Below, piece after piece: positions 33,701 through 40,438 of a stretch of 64,000 nucleotides of DNA. Within the stretch, counting starts at the first letter, position 1; each line of letters begins with the position of its first letter. Under the pieces are notes generated by a model, which was not told the origin of the DNA, did not search any database, and was given only the letters and a program-made list of their open reading frames with translations. The stretch lies in contig NZ_CP109435.1 of NCBI RefSeq assembly GCF_036227125.1, forward strand, positions 6,696,001-6,760,000. The letters run 5' to 3'. The translations under genes and the position numbers were made by a program. Source of the stretch: Streptomyces sp. NBC_01485 (GTDB lineage: Bacteria > Actinomycetota > Actinomycetes > Streptomycetales > Streptomycetaceae).

Positions 33701-34871
33701 GGTCGCGCGCGCCGCCCTCACCGTGGCCGACCGCCCGGAGAGCCTGGACACCCCCGTCGGCGCGGCCGGTCTGGCGGTCGTCCTGAACAACCTCGGCGCG
33801 ACGCTGCTGGCCATGGACCGGCCGCAGGAGGCGCTGGAACCGCTCAGCCGCGGCCTCGCCATCCGCCGCGAACAGGCCGCGGACGCCGGCGAACCCACCG
33901 AGGCGCTGTGGAGCTCGCTGCTCCAGTACTCCGGCGTACTACAGGAGTTGGGGCGCTACGACGAGGCACTCGAGGTCGCCGAGGAGTGCCTCGCCGTCAG
34001 CACGGACCTGGTCCGCCGGAAACTGGTCGACCGGCGGCTGGAGGCACGGACCCAGCTCGTCCTGGCGGAGATGCTGTACGCGCCCGCCGCCGGGGGACAG
34101 ATGGCCGACCACCGCGAGAACCTGCGCCGGGCGCTGAAGCTGATGAGCCGCGCCCTCTCGTACTACCGCCGCCCGCTGAAGAACCTGCCCGGAGACCATC
34201 TCACCGAGTACGCCGCGGCGTTGATGGCCGCGGTGAACCTGCACGCGATGCTCGGCCAGGACCGCACCCGGCGTCACCTGTCCCGCATCCTGCTCGCCGC
34301 ACGACGGATCCTGACCCGCCACGACCCCGAGCAGCACGGCGACGACCTGGCGGACGCCCTGACCGACATCGCCCGCCGGGACCAGCAGGACGGCCGCACG
34401 GCCCACGCGGAGCGCGGCTACGCCGAGGCCGTCGCCGTCCGGCGCATGCTGCTGTCCCTGCGCGACGGCGCCGACGACCGGCTTCGCCTCGCCTCCGCCC
34501 TCGCCGGGTACGGCGGTCTGCTCTCCGTCGACGGCCGGCAGCGCGAGGCCCTGCCCCACCTGCGCGAGGCGCTCGCGCTGACCCTGGAGGCCGAGCCGGA
34601 CGCCGAGCCCGGACAGTACGCGTTCACGCTCGCAACCTGCCACTACAATCTCGCGGACACTCTCCCGTGGACCGGGGCCTTCGACGAGGCGCTGCGGGAG
34701 GTCGAGGCGTCCCGGACCTCCCTGGCCCCGCTCGCCGCCCTCGAACCCGAGCTGTACGCCCGGGAGACGGCGGACTGCGACAACCTGCGGGCGGAGATCG
34801 TCAAGGCGGCACGGCACGGCCTGCCGGAGAGGCCCGGAAGGCGCCGACGGCGGTCCGGACGGAGGCGATGA
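30705..34871 (+). CDS. Trypsin-like protease / STAND NTPase / TPR fusion
   Basis: 1388 aa, no signal peptide. Residues 1-215: trypsin-fold protease with His43 (LTARHVL), Asp80 (GADVDAALL) and Ser170 (WSGQSGAALF). Residues 265-600: STAND-type NTPase with P-loop GPGGAGKS (303-310), Walker B ILVADYAEL (Asp355) and a sensor-like LLLTARG. About 625-690: Thr/Pro/Ala-rich linker. About 795-1370: tandem TPR-like helices, ending in a basic RRRRSGRRR. This is the layout of a signal-activated intracellular protease: TPRs sense, NTPase switches, protease acts. Codon 426 is TTA (31980-31982), so translation should depend on bldA. It is the last gene of the three-gene cassette. Confidence 0.85.
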   Translation: MELGRIVAVLLPGNSGHTGSTSEYTGNGSGYLLGPRLVLTARHVLDGRDSCEVQVPGGGTGPVRCAVVWRGGTIGGADVDAALLLAETDVREPVAPVRWGRLVTARHQPCDVAGYPEVGRRADGSLELQQPRATLAPGTGALSHRYTVELASSPPPDPGRRTPSPWSGQSGAALFCGAPAHGLPLLTGVVVTDVTGWGLPRWEAVPVYALLADPAFTDLVTRHTAAAPVWEPVDLQGLVTPATGWQVRSPATLLDQRAEVVRFHGREELLRELADEWCAAAEDGSHGDGDNDGGGVRLAVVTGPGGAGKSRLARELAARMRDRHGWVCGWLDDRGPDGDHGVLAEVDRPLILVADYAELRIPQLTALLTVLDRRPEGRPPVRLLLTARGLGDDTGGWWDQLRTRTRETRALTYDAVHRELPPLTELPDRAAHYRDALADLARRLPQALPRALRETTGDWSARVGLVAPRDVSAPGYGSALTLHMTALTDLLATHPATRPPDPDLRVEEQLLLHERAYWEDSAAGRPALTAAGPVALADAVGTAVLTAGAEPALARPLLRTSPGFRTADETVVGEGAGWLAEMYPAPAGSCWGALQPDRLGEYHVGERTRADPNLIASPLATLAADHAAPGPPAGPGASTAPGTSAGQATPAGQGASATPATLTAPATPTPPQTRTAPETPTPPGPPTGTDTLLAALVTVSRTGELPRHWEPVARALDIAVTRAPSLAARVMQAATLTDCPDPLVEALHRLTDAPSTDPGLLLELLDRLGAGRSRVLADWATRTAASAARALPPERRVGALVHEAVWRQTAGDHLAAARRCEEALRLLESGQAPATPAALVEVLTLKARSQRWTSDFDPALVTLRAAEDLVESLPSAPDRARASAELLGERARVHAGRGELDAARPLQERRVALLGSLAAATGDTALLERLADAEADLALTLNHLGRFREAADVLSETTAQSLHRLTEESPDAVDLDALGSLVGRANRLRAMDRMEDSLKVARAALTVADRPESLDTPVGAAGLAVVLNNLGATLLAMDRPQEALEPLSRGLAIRREQAADAGEPTEALWSSLLQYSGVLQELGRYDEALEVAEECLAVSTDLVRRKLVDRRLEARTQLVLAEMLYAPAAGGQMADHRENLRRALKLMSRALSYYRRPLKNLPGDHLTEYAAALMAAVNLHAMLGQDRTRRHLSRILLAARRILTRHDPEQHGDDLADALTDIARRDQQDGRTAHAERGYAEAVAVRRMLLSLRDGADDRLRLASALAGYGGLLSVDGRQREALPHLREALALTLEAEPDAEPGQYAFTLATCHYNLADTLPWTGAFDEALREVEASRTSLAPLAALEPELYARETADCDNLRAEIVKAARHGLPERPGRRRRRSGRRR

Positions 34872-34918
34872 CGGCTCGGACGAAGGCGGTGACGGCCCGG
34901 ACGGAGGCGATGACGGCA
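34856..34918 (+). repeat. Three 21-nt tandem repeats across the protease-STAND stop codon
   Basis: Units 34856-34876, 34877-34897 and 34898-34918 (pattern CGGACGGAGGCGATGACGGC plus one base) differ by one to three bases. The stop codon (34869-34871) lies in the first. In another frame the same DNA would read as an Asp/Gly-rich acidic tail (GDDGSDEGGDGPDGGDDG), so a frameshift would swap the basic end for an acidic one. Confidence 0.75.
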
Positions 34919-35153
34919 CCGACATCGGGACTGCCGGACCGCCGTCCGGCCCTCCCGTTCACCCCGGGGAGGGCATATGCCAGCCCCGAATGTGAGCGGG
35001 GTCTCAGCCCCTCGCTTTGTCCGACCTCTACAAGCCCCAGGCCCTCTGAGCAGTCGGAACGCCTGCATGCCGACCTGGTTCTGTTCAGTGGTACCAGGAA
35101 AACGCGCCGGAGACTGTACGGAGTCGACGTCCCTCTTTCCTTGGCGGGCTTCG

Positions 35154-35159
35154 TAAGGT
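35154..35159 (+). promoter_or_regulatory. accB -10 element (leaderless message)
   Basis: TAAGGT ends 6 nt before the accB ATG. Without room for a ribosome binding site, transcription likely starts at or beside the start codon. The -35 region is not clear. The rest of the 294-nt gap upstream holds only the 21-nt repeats. Confidence 0.5.
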
Positions 35160-35165
35160 CGCTAC

Positions 35166-36761
35166 ATGACCGTTTTGGAAGAGACGACGGGTGAGCCGAC
35201 CGGGGAACCCACGGACGCGCGCGGCCGCGTGGCCGAGCTGCACGAGATCCGTGCCCAGGCGCTGGCCGGCCCGAGCGAGAAGGCGACCCAGGCGCAGCAC
35301 GCCAAGGGCAAGCTGACCGCCCGGGAGCGGATCGAGCTGCTGGTGGACCCGGGCTCCTTCCAGGAGGTCGAGCAACTGCGCAGGCACCGGGCGACCGGGT
35401 TCGGCCTGGAGACCAAGAAGCCGTTCACCGACGGCGTCATCACCGGCTGGGGCACGGTGGAGGGCCGTACGGTCTTCGTCTACGCCCATGACTTCCGCAT
35501 CTTCGGCGGCGCGCTGGGCGAGGCCCACGCCACGAAGATCCACAAGATCATGGACATGGCCATCGCGGCCGGCGCCCCGCTGGTGTCGCTGAACGACGGC
35601 GCCGGCGCACGCATCCAGGAGGGCGTCAGCGCCCTCGCCGGGTACGGCGGCATCTTCCAGCGCAACACCAAGGCGTCCGGCGTCATCCCGCAGATCAGCG
35701 TGATGCTCGGCCCGTGCGCGGGCGGCGCGGCCTACAGCCCCGCCCTCACCGACTTCGTCTTCATGGTCCGCGAGACCTCGCAGATGTTCATCACCGGCCC
35801 GGACGTCGTCAAGGCGGTCACCGGCGAGGAGATCACCCAGAACGGCCTCGGCGGCGCCGACGTGCACGCCGAGACCTCCGGCGTCTGCCACTTCGCGTAC
35901 GACGACGAGGAGACCTGCATCGCCGAGGTCCGCTACCTCCTCTCGCTGCTCCCGCAGAACAACCGCGAGAACCCCCCGCGCGTCGAGTCCACCGACCCGG
36001 CCGACCGCCGCAGCGACGTCCTGCTCGACCTGGTCCCGGCCGACGGCAACCGCCCGTACGACATGACCAAGGTCATCGAGGAGATCGTCGACGACGGCGA
36101 GTACGTCGAGATCCACGAGCGCTGGGCCCGCAACATCATCTGCGCGATGGCCCGCCTCGGCGGCCAGGTCGTCGGCATCGTGGCCAACCAGCCGCAGTCC
36201 CTCGCCGGTGTCCTGGACATCGAGGCCTCGGAAAAAGCTGCGCGCTTTGTCCAGATGTGTGACGCTTTCAATATCCCGATCGTCACCTTCCTGGACGTCC
36301 CCGGATTCCTCCCGGGCGTCGACCAGGAGCACGGCGGAATCATCCGCCACGGCGCGAAGCTCCTCTACGCCTACTGCAACGCGACCGTCCCCCGGATCTC
36401 CCTGATCCTCCGCAAGGCGTACGGAGGCGCTTACATCGTCATGGACAGCCAGTCCATCGGCGCCGACCTCACCTATGCCTGGCCGACGAACGAGATCGCC
36501 GTGATGGGCGCCGAAGGTGCCGCCAACGTCATCTTCCGGCGACAGATCGCCGAGGCCGAGGACCCCGAGGCCATGCGGGCCCGCATGGTCAAGGAGTACA
36601 AGTCCGAGCTGATGCACCCGTACTACGCGGCGGAGCGCGGCCTCGTCGACGACGTCATCGACCCCGCCGAGACCCGCGAGATCCTCATCCGGTCCCTCGC
36701 CATGCTCCACTCCAAGCACGCGGACCTGCCCTCGCGCAAGCACGGCAACCCCCCGCAGTAG
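35166..36761 (+). CDS. accB: Acyl-CoA carboxylase beta subunit (acetyl/propionyl-CoA)
   Basis: 531 aa carboxyltransferase that moves carboxyl from biotin to acetyl- or propionyl-CoA, making malonyl- or methylmalonyl-CoA for fatty acids and polyketides. Oxyanion-hole Gly pairs are in MLGPCAGGAAYSPALTDF and AYGGAYIVMDSQSIGADL. Ile424 (GGAYIVM) sits where Streptomyces AccB has Ile and PccB has Asp; that residue is known to set substrate choice, so this is the AccB type accepting acetyl-CoA. The biotin-carrying alpha subunit is encoded elsewhere. The epsilon subunit gene follows at 60 nt. Start: ATG 35166, leaderless. Confidence 0.95.
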   Translation: MTVLEETTGEPTGEPTDARGRVAELHEIRAQALAGPSEKATQAQHAKGKLTARERIELLVDPGSFQEVEQLRRHRATGFGLETKKPFTDGVITGWGTVEGRTVFVYAHDFRIFGGALGEAHATKIHKIMDMAIAAGAPLVSLNDGAGARIQEGVSALAGYGGIFQRNTKASGVIPQISVMLGPCAGGAAYSPALTDFVFMVRETSQMFITGPDVVKAVTGEEITQNGLGGADVHAETSGVCHFAYDDEETCIAEVRYLLSLLPQNNRENPPRVESTDPADRRSDVLLDLVPADGNRPYDMTKVIEEIVDDGEYVEIHERWARNIICAMARLGGQVVGIVANQPQSLAGVLDIEASEKAARFVQMCDAFNIPIVTFLDVPGFLPGVDQEHGGIIRHGAKLLYAYCNATVPRISLILRKAYGGAYIVMDSQSIGADLTYAWPTNEIAVMGAEGAANVIFRRQIAEAEDPEAMRARMVKEYKSELMHPYYAAERGLVDDVIDPAETREILIRSLAMLHSKHADLPSRKHGNPPQ

Positions 36762-36821
36762 TAACCCGGCGGATCCCTCGCGGTACCCCTGCGGAAACCT
36801 CATCCACGGAGACTGACACCC

Positions 36822-37016
36822 ATGAACACTCCCGACATCCGCGTCGAGAAGGGCCACGCCGAGCCCGAGGAAGTCGCCGCCATCACGGCGATCCTCCTGG
36901 CCCGCGCCGCCGCCCGCTCCTCCGAGCCCACCCCGGCGCGCCACGGCCGCCCCAAGGCCGGCTGGCGCCGCCTGGAGCGCGAGGGCGGCTTCCGAGCCCC
37001 CCACAGCTGGCACTGA
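36822..37016 (+). CDS. accE: Acyl-CoA carboxylase epsilon subunit
   Basis: 64 aa. It begins with IRVEKGHAEPEEVAAITAIL, the typical epsilon-subunit helix, and ends GWRRLEREGGFRAPHSWH, matching the conserved W-Ala/Pro-x-x-x-W tail region of AccE/PccE. It binds and stimulates the carboxylase beta hexamer, a feature of actinobacteria. Ribosome binding site CGGAG at 12 nt. Co-transcribed with accB and closed by the hairpin at 37029. Confidence 0.92.
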   Translation: MNTPDIRVEKGHAEPEEVAAITAILLARAAARSSEPTPARHGRPKAGWRRLEREGGFRAPHSWH

Positions 37017-37028
37017 GCCTGCTTGTCC

Positions 37029-37068
37029 AATCGCCGGACGGACTCCGCGAGGAGCCCGTCCGGCGATT
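37029..37068 (+). terminator. Terminator after accE
   Basis: AATCGCCGGACGG (37029-37041) pairs perfectly with 37056-37068; an inner CTCC/GGAG stem closes on GCGA. It starts 12 nt after accE and ends in TTGCTGTCTT. Confidence 0.9.
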
Positions 37069-37362
37069 GCTGTCTTCGGACCGCTCGCGCGGCCAGGGCG
37101 GCAGGCTCGGCGGGTCTTCGAAGCTGAGCGGCGCGCGCGAGCCTCCGGGGACGGGTGGACGTGGCGCGAAAATGTGACACTCCAGCACCGAAGTGTCACA
37201 TTTCTACAGGGAAGCCCCCCGGCCTTGGCGACCGATCCCCCGGCTCGGGGCGAACCCGGGCGGCACGGCCGGAGGTTCCGAAGTACGTTGACTCGCATCC
37301 GTTGCAGGCCACGTCGCGACCGTAGGACGGACTGATGTGGAAGGTGCTGGGGCGGGCACCTG
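37069..37362. other. Gap between accE and the DUF397 gene
   Basis: 294 nt without a gene. It holds the perfect inverted repeat at 37170-37203. No promoter can be assigned with confidence. Confidence 0.4.
37170..37203. repeat. Perfect 12-bp inverted repeat AAATGTGACACT / AGTGTCACATTT
   Basis: Arms 37170-37181 and 37192-37203 with a 10-nt spacer in a locally AT-rich patch. TGTGACA and TGTCACA outer parts resemble binding sites for dimeric regulators. It could also act as a terminator for the convergent DUF397 gene (stop at 37363). It lies about 100 nt beyond accE's own terminator. Confidence 0.55.
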
Positions 37363-37551
37363 TCAGTTACCGGCAGGTACTTTCTTGATCGCAGACAACA
37401 GTGCGGAGAGGCTCGCTCGGTTCACGGCCAGTATTTGGTCAGGGGCGTCGCTTTCGCGCAGGCGGAGGGTGTCGTCGGGGGCGGTGGCGAGGTTGAGGCA
37501 GTTTGCGCCCTCGGTGCTGTACGAGGACGTCTGCCAGATGTAGGCGTGCAC
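37363..37551 (-). CDS. DUF397 protein
   Basis: 62 aa. It opens with IWQTSSYSTEGANCLNLA and contains LRLRESDAPDQILAVNRASL, the standard DUF397 pattern (W-x-x-S-S-Y-S, then R-D/E-S, then the final helix). In Streptomyces these small proteins sit beside XRE regulators of the WhiJ/AbaA-like type and act with them in development or antibiotic control. It starts at GTG 37551 with AGGGA upstream, 9 nt after the XRE gene's stop, so the pair is one operon. Confidence 0.88.
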   Translation of the reverse strand: MHAYIWQTSSYSTEGANCLNLATAPDDTLRLRESDAPDQILAVNRASLSALLSAIKKVPAGN

Positions 37552-37560
37552 AGGTATCCC

Positions 37561-38412
37561 TCACAAGTCCTTGGCGAGACAGCGGATGAAGTCGCGGCTC
37601 TTCTGGGGCGTGAGCGCGCACTCCTCCATGCGGTCGAGTACGGAGCGGTATCGATGCAACTGGGCTTCAGCATCGAGGAATTCGCAGCCGTGGTCGAAGT
37701 CGAGGAGGACTGTGTCCAGATGTGGGACAGGTCCTGACGCATAACTGATGGGCTGCCCCGAGGCCGGAAAGTGGACCTGCTCGAAGGGGACGACGAGGAT
37801 ACGGATGTTGTCGCGCTCTCCCATCTCGTTCAGGTGCAGAAGCTGGTCGCGCATCACGTCAGGGGAGCCCGCTCGGATCCGCAGGGCGGCTTCGTGGACG
37901 ATCGCGGTGTAGAGGAGTGGCGACGCCCCGAAGAGGATCGCTTGACGCTTGATGCGGAACGAGACCCGGTGCTCGATCTCGTGTGGTCGCAGCGCGGGAA
38001 CGCTCTGCCGGAAGGCCGCGCGCGCATGGTCGAGGGTCTGCACCAGCCCAGGCATGGTGACGACCACGCCAACCCGCATCCCGGTGGCGTCGGCCTCGAA
38101 CTCGGCGACCTCGACAAGTGAGGGCGGGAGCAGTTCTCGGTACTCGTCCCACCAGCCCCGACCGCGACGCCCGGTCATCGCTGTCAACGCCTCGACCAGG
38201 TCGCTGTCGTCGCAGGAGTAGGCGAGTGCCAGTGTCCGTACGCGATCCTCGCTGACGCCGTGCCGTCCGGCTTCCATCATGCTCATTCGGGCCTGCTGCA
38301 CGCCGATGCGCGCGGCACCTGCCGTAGAGCTCAGCCCAGCCCGCTCGCGGAGCTTGCGCAGCTCGGTTCCCAGGCGTCGCTGTCTCAGCGTGGGTGGGCC
38401 ACTCGCTGCCAC
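37561..38412 (-). CDS. XRE-family regulator with DUF5753 domain
   Basis: 283 aa. The N-terminal helix-turn-helix (about 12-70: LGTELRKLRERAGLSSTAGA, then VQQARMSMMEAGRHGVSEDR) is followed by a DUF5753 ligand or partner domain (about 95-275, from FEADATGMRVGVVVTMPGLVQ to the C-terminus). It is the usual partner of DUF397 proteins. The start is the GTG at 38412 with AGGAG 6 nt upstream; the frame is open to 38481. It is divergent from the 109-aa gene, and the shared promoter contains a GCATAG palindrome that may be its operator. Confidence 0.88.
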   Translation of the reverse strand: MAASGPPTLRQRRLGTELRKLRERAGLSSTAGAARIGVQQARMSMMEAGRHGVSEDRVRTLALAYSCDDSDLVEALTAMTGRRGRGWWDEYRELLPPSLVEVAEFEADATGMRVGVVVTMPGLVQTLDHARAAFRQSVPALRPHEIEHRVSFRIKRQAILFGASPLLYTAIVHEAALRIRAGSPDVMRDQLLHLNEMGERDNIRILVVPFEQVHFPASGQPISYASGPVPHLDTVLLDFDHGCEFLDAEAQLHRYRSVLDRMEECALTPQKSRDFIRCLAKDL

Positions 38413-38470
38413 TACCTTCTCCTCTCCCTGCACGTGCGGGAGCGATGCACGTCCCTCACACGAGTGAAAC

Positions 38471-38507
38471 GCATAGAACATACAAGGTTTTCGGCATAGG
38501 TCTATGC
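38471..38507. promoter_or_regulatory. GCATAG palindrome in the XRE divergent promoter
   Basis: GCATAG-GT-CTATGC (38494-38507) is a perfect 6-bp inverted repeat, and an extra GCATAG half-site lies at 38471-38476. Both are in an AT-rich intergenic region between the XRE gene and the divergent 109-aa gene. A likely XRE autoregulatory site. Confidence 0.5.
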
Positions 38508-38561
38508 GCTTACGTCTATCGTTCTAATGCAGCAACTCCCGCAACGGACAGGAGAATTGCC

Positions 38562-38891
38562 ATGACCACCGTATCCCCGGGCCTCCCGAAACCTGACCGC
38601 CTCGATGCCTTCACCGCCGAGATCCACGCCCTGGTCAACGCCACCGCCCCCCGCCTCTTCGCCGTGGTCGAGGAGTACGCCACCGAGGACGGTGACCGTG
38701 ACGCCCACGTCGCCGCCTGGGGCCTCGCGCACGACGACGGAACCGCTCAAGTCGCCGCACTGGACGGCGGGTTCCGCATGTCCCTGCGCACCCCCGAGCG
38801 GGCCGCGCAGCTCATTTCCTTGCGCCCCGGCAGCGTAGGCAGCCTCGTGCGGCCGCAGGCGGAGTCGGGCACGGACGGCCTCTTTGCGTGA
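38562..38891 (+). CDS. 109-aa protein of unknown function next to XRE/DUF397
   Basis: Soluble alpha/beta protein with no membrane segment: an N-terminal helix (LDAFTAEIHALVNATAPRLF) then a strand-rich part (FAVVEEYATEDGDRDAHVAA, VAALDGGFRMSLRTPERAAQ). I do not recognise a named family. Such short proteins commonly accompany XRE-DUF397 pairs in Streptomyces, which suggests a regulatory-module partner. Start ATG 38562 with AGGAG at 9 nt; the open frame to 38394 overlaps the XRE gene and is ignored. Confidence 0.7.
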   Translation: MTTVSPGLPKPDRLDAFTAEIHALVNATAPRLFAVVEEYATEDGDRDAHVAAWGLAHDDGTAQVAALDGGFRMSLRTPERAAQLISLRPGSVGSLVRPQAESGTDGLFA

Positions 38892-39027
38892 CGTTCCGGA
38901 CGGAGGTGGCCGTCGGCGTTCGCGCTCCGACTCGAACGCCGTCATCGCGCGTCCGGGGTGCGGGGCCCGGCCCGACCCCTCTAGCGTGGGCAGTCACTCA
39001 CCCGCTCCTCGCCGGAGGTTGCCGATC

Positions 39028-39354
39028 ATGGCCCGCGAAGTCGATCCGAACGCCTGCGAGAGAACGCCTGATGCCATTCGCGCGGCGCTTGAGCGGCGAC
39101 CGGACTGGCTTCAGGGGTTCGAGCAGGAATGGCTCAGCGCCGCTGCCGACTTCGATCAGGGTGCCCTGGACGGCGTACTCGACAAGTGGTTGCCGTTTGC
39201 CTGCGCCTGCACGACCCCTGGCTATCTGGACGAGGTCGAGCAGGCCGTCAAGCGCATGACCGAAGATGACACCGAGGGGCTGGTCTTCCGGGACGAGGAG
39301 GGGCACCCCTTCGATGCCGCCGGCAACCCCCTCGATACGGGCAGGTGGGCGTGA
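39028..39354 (+). CDS. DUF6247 family protein, candidate antitoxin
   Basis: 108 aa, acidic. Pattern: RTPDAIRAALERRPDWLQGF, EQEWLSAAADFDQGALDGVL, then WLPFACACTTPGYLDEVEQA. This fits DUF6247 as I remember it. The last codons overlap the start of a RelE-like gene (GTGA), the arrangement of a toxin-antitoxin pair with the antitoxin first. Ribosome binding site GGAGGT at 8 nt from ATG 39028; a longer frame back to 38884 overlaps the previous gene. Confidence 0.72.
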   Translation: MAREVDPNACERTPDAIRAALERRPDWLQGFEQEWLSAAADFDQGALDGVLDKWLPFACACTTPGYLDEVEQAVKRMTEDDTEGLVFRDEEGHPFDAAGNPLDTGRWA

Positions 39355-39590
39355 GCGCGTACACGATCAGGTACGTGGACCGAGCCGCTCGGCGCAAGGC
39401 GGCCATGTCCGCACCTCAGCGGGCGGCGCTTGAGGGCCTGGAGAAGAGGATCAGCGTCAATCCGTTCGAACCGCCTGCCCAGAGCAACCGGGACAGCAGT
39501 TGGTCGGCGTCCTTTGCCGGGGGATTCATCACGTACGTGGTGTCGAACCGTCACGTAGTGATCAATGTGATCGACCTGGTCGCGATCTGA
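39351..39590 (+). CDS. RelE/ParE-like toxin
   Basis: 79 aa, basic. SAYTIRYVDRAARRKAAMSA, a helix ending in LEKRISVNPFEPPAQSNRD, then strands SWSASFAGGFITYVVSNRHV and VINVIDLVAI: the beta-alpha-alpha-beta-beta fold order of RelE/ParE. RNase activity typical of RelE is not provable from this sequence. The GTG start overlaps the stop of the DUF6247 gene by four bases, so expression is coupled. Confidence 0.7.
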   Translation: MSAYTIRYVDRAARRKAAMSAPQRAALEGLEKRISVNPFEPPAQSNRDSSWSASFAGGFITYVVSNRHVVINVIDLVAI

Positions 39591-39719
39591 GCGCATGGTT
39601 TGAGACGCGAAGAGTGACCGATATCAACCCACGGTGACGTCCGGGCTGGACCAGAGCACCGCGCCGTTGGCACGATTCAGAGCAGTACACGAAATATCGC
39701 GCATATGACTGCGCAGACC
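39591..39719. other. Short gap after the toxin gene
   Basis: No supported gene. A 26-codon minus-strand ORF (39624-39704, MRDISCTALNRANGAVLWSS...) has no ribosome binding site and stays unassigned. Confidence 0.3.
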
Positions 39720-39749
39720 CTGTGGCCGCCCTTTCGGGGGCGGCCACAG
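39720..39749. terminator. Hairpin between the toxin gene and conservon 2
   Basis: CTGTGGCCGCC with GGCGGCCACAG (39720-39730 and 39739-39749), 8-nt loop. It probably ends transcription of the toxin-antitoxin pair. Confidence 0.75.
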
Positions 39750-39795
39750 ATGTGTTTCCGGGGAGGTTCGGTGCATCTCTGCACAGACGCAGACG

Positions 39796-39838
39796 CAGAT
39801 GGGGGCGGCAGCCGGTGAATGGCTGCCGCCCCCATCTG
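39796..39838. terminator. Hairpin at the end of conservon 2
   Basis: Perfect 18-bp arms (39796-39813 and 39821-39838) with a 7-nt loop, 19 nt beyond the cvnD stop on the minus strand. Confidence 0.85.
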
Positions 39839-39856
39839 ATGCTCGGGGGAACCCGA

Positions 39857-40438
39857 CTACCGCAGGCGCGCCATCAGCGCGTGCTCCACAAGAGTGATCA
39901 GCGCCGACTTCGCGTCGGCGCGGTGCCGGGCGTCCGTGGTGATGATCGGGGTGTCCGGGCCGATCTGCAGCGCCTCGCGCACCTCGTCCGGGTTGTACGG
40001 CTGGCTGCCGTCGAAGCCGTTGAGGGCGATCACGAAGGGCAGACCGCTGTTCTCGAAGTAGTCGACCGCGGGGAAGCAGTCGGCGAGACGACGGGTGTCC
40101 ACCAGGACGATCGCGCCGATCGCGCCGCGCACCAGGTCGTCCCACATGAACCAGAAGCGGTCCTGGCCGGGCGTACCGAAGAGGTACAGGATCAGGTCCT
40201 GGTCCAGGGTGATACGGCCGAAGTCCATGGCGACCGTCGTGGTCGTCTTGTCCCCGGTGTGGGTGAGGTCGTCGATACCCGCCGACGCGGACGTCATGAC
40301 GGCCTCGGTGCGCAGCGGATTGATCTCCGAAACAGCCCCGACGAACGTGGTCTTGCCCACGCCGAAGCCGCCCGCCACCACGATCTTCGCGGAAGTGGTG
40401 GAGCGGGACGGACCCCCGCTAGAGCTTGCGAAGTCCAC
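39857..40438 (-). CDS. cvnD: Conservon small GTPase CvnD (second conservon)
   Basis: 193 aa Ras/MglA-like GTPase. P-loop AGGFGVGKTTFVGAVSEI; switch I Thr region DKTTTTVAMDFG; G3 LFGTPGQDRFWFMWD; the G4 site reads ALNGFDG, so the Lys of the usual NKxD is missing. It should be the output of the CvnA-B-C membrane complex, which has been likened to eukaryotic GPCR signalling. It overlaps cvnC by 20 nt. It is nearly identical to the paralogue at 45202; the two differ mainly in the first 15 residues and near residue 150 (YNPDEV versus YQPEEV). Confidence 0.93.
   Translation of the reverse strand: MDFASSSGGPSRSTTSAKIVVAGGFGVGKTTFVGAVSEINPLRTEAVMTSASAGIDDLTHTGDKTTTTVAMDFGRITLDQDLILYLFGTPGQDRFWFMWDDLVRGAIGAIVLVDTRRLADCFPAVDYFENSGLPFVIALNGFDGSQPYNPDEVREALQIGPDTPIITTDARHRADAKSALITLVEHALMARLR

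Noticed and set aside
34868..35194. ORF starting ATGA on the stop of the protease-STAND gene
   Set aside because: It is made of 21-nt repeats plus low-complexity sequence and runs over the accB start; no family features.
39624..39704. 26-codon minus-strand ORF starting MRDISCTALNRANG
   Set aside because: No ribosome binding site or -10 element and no second line of evidence.
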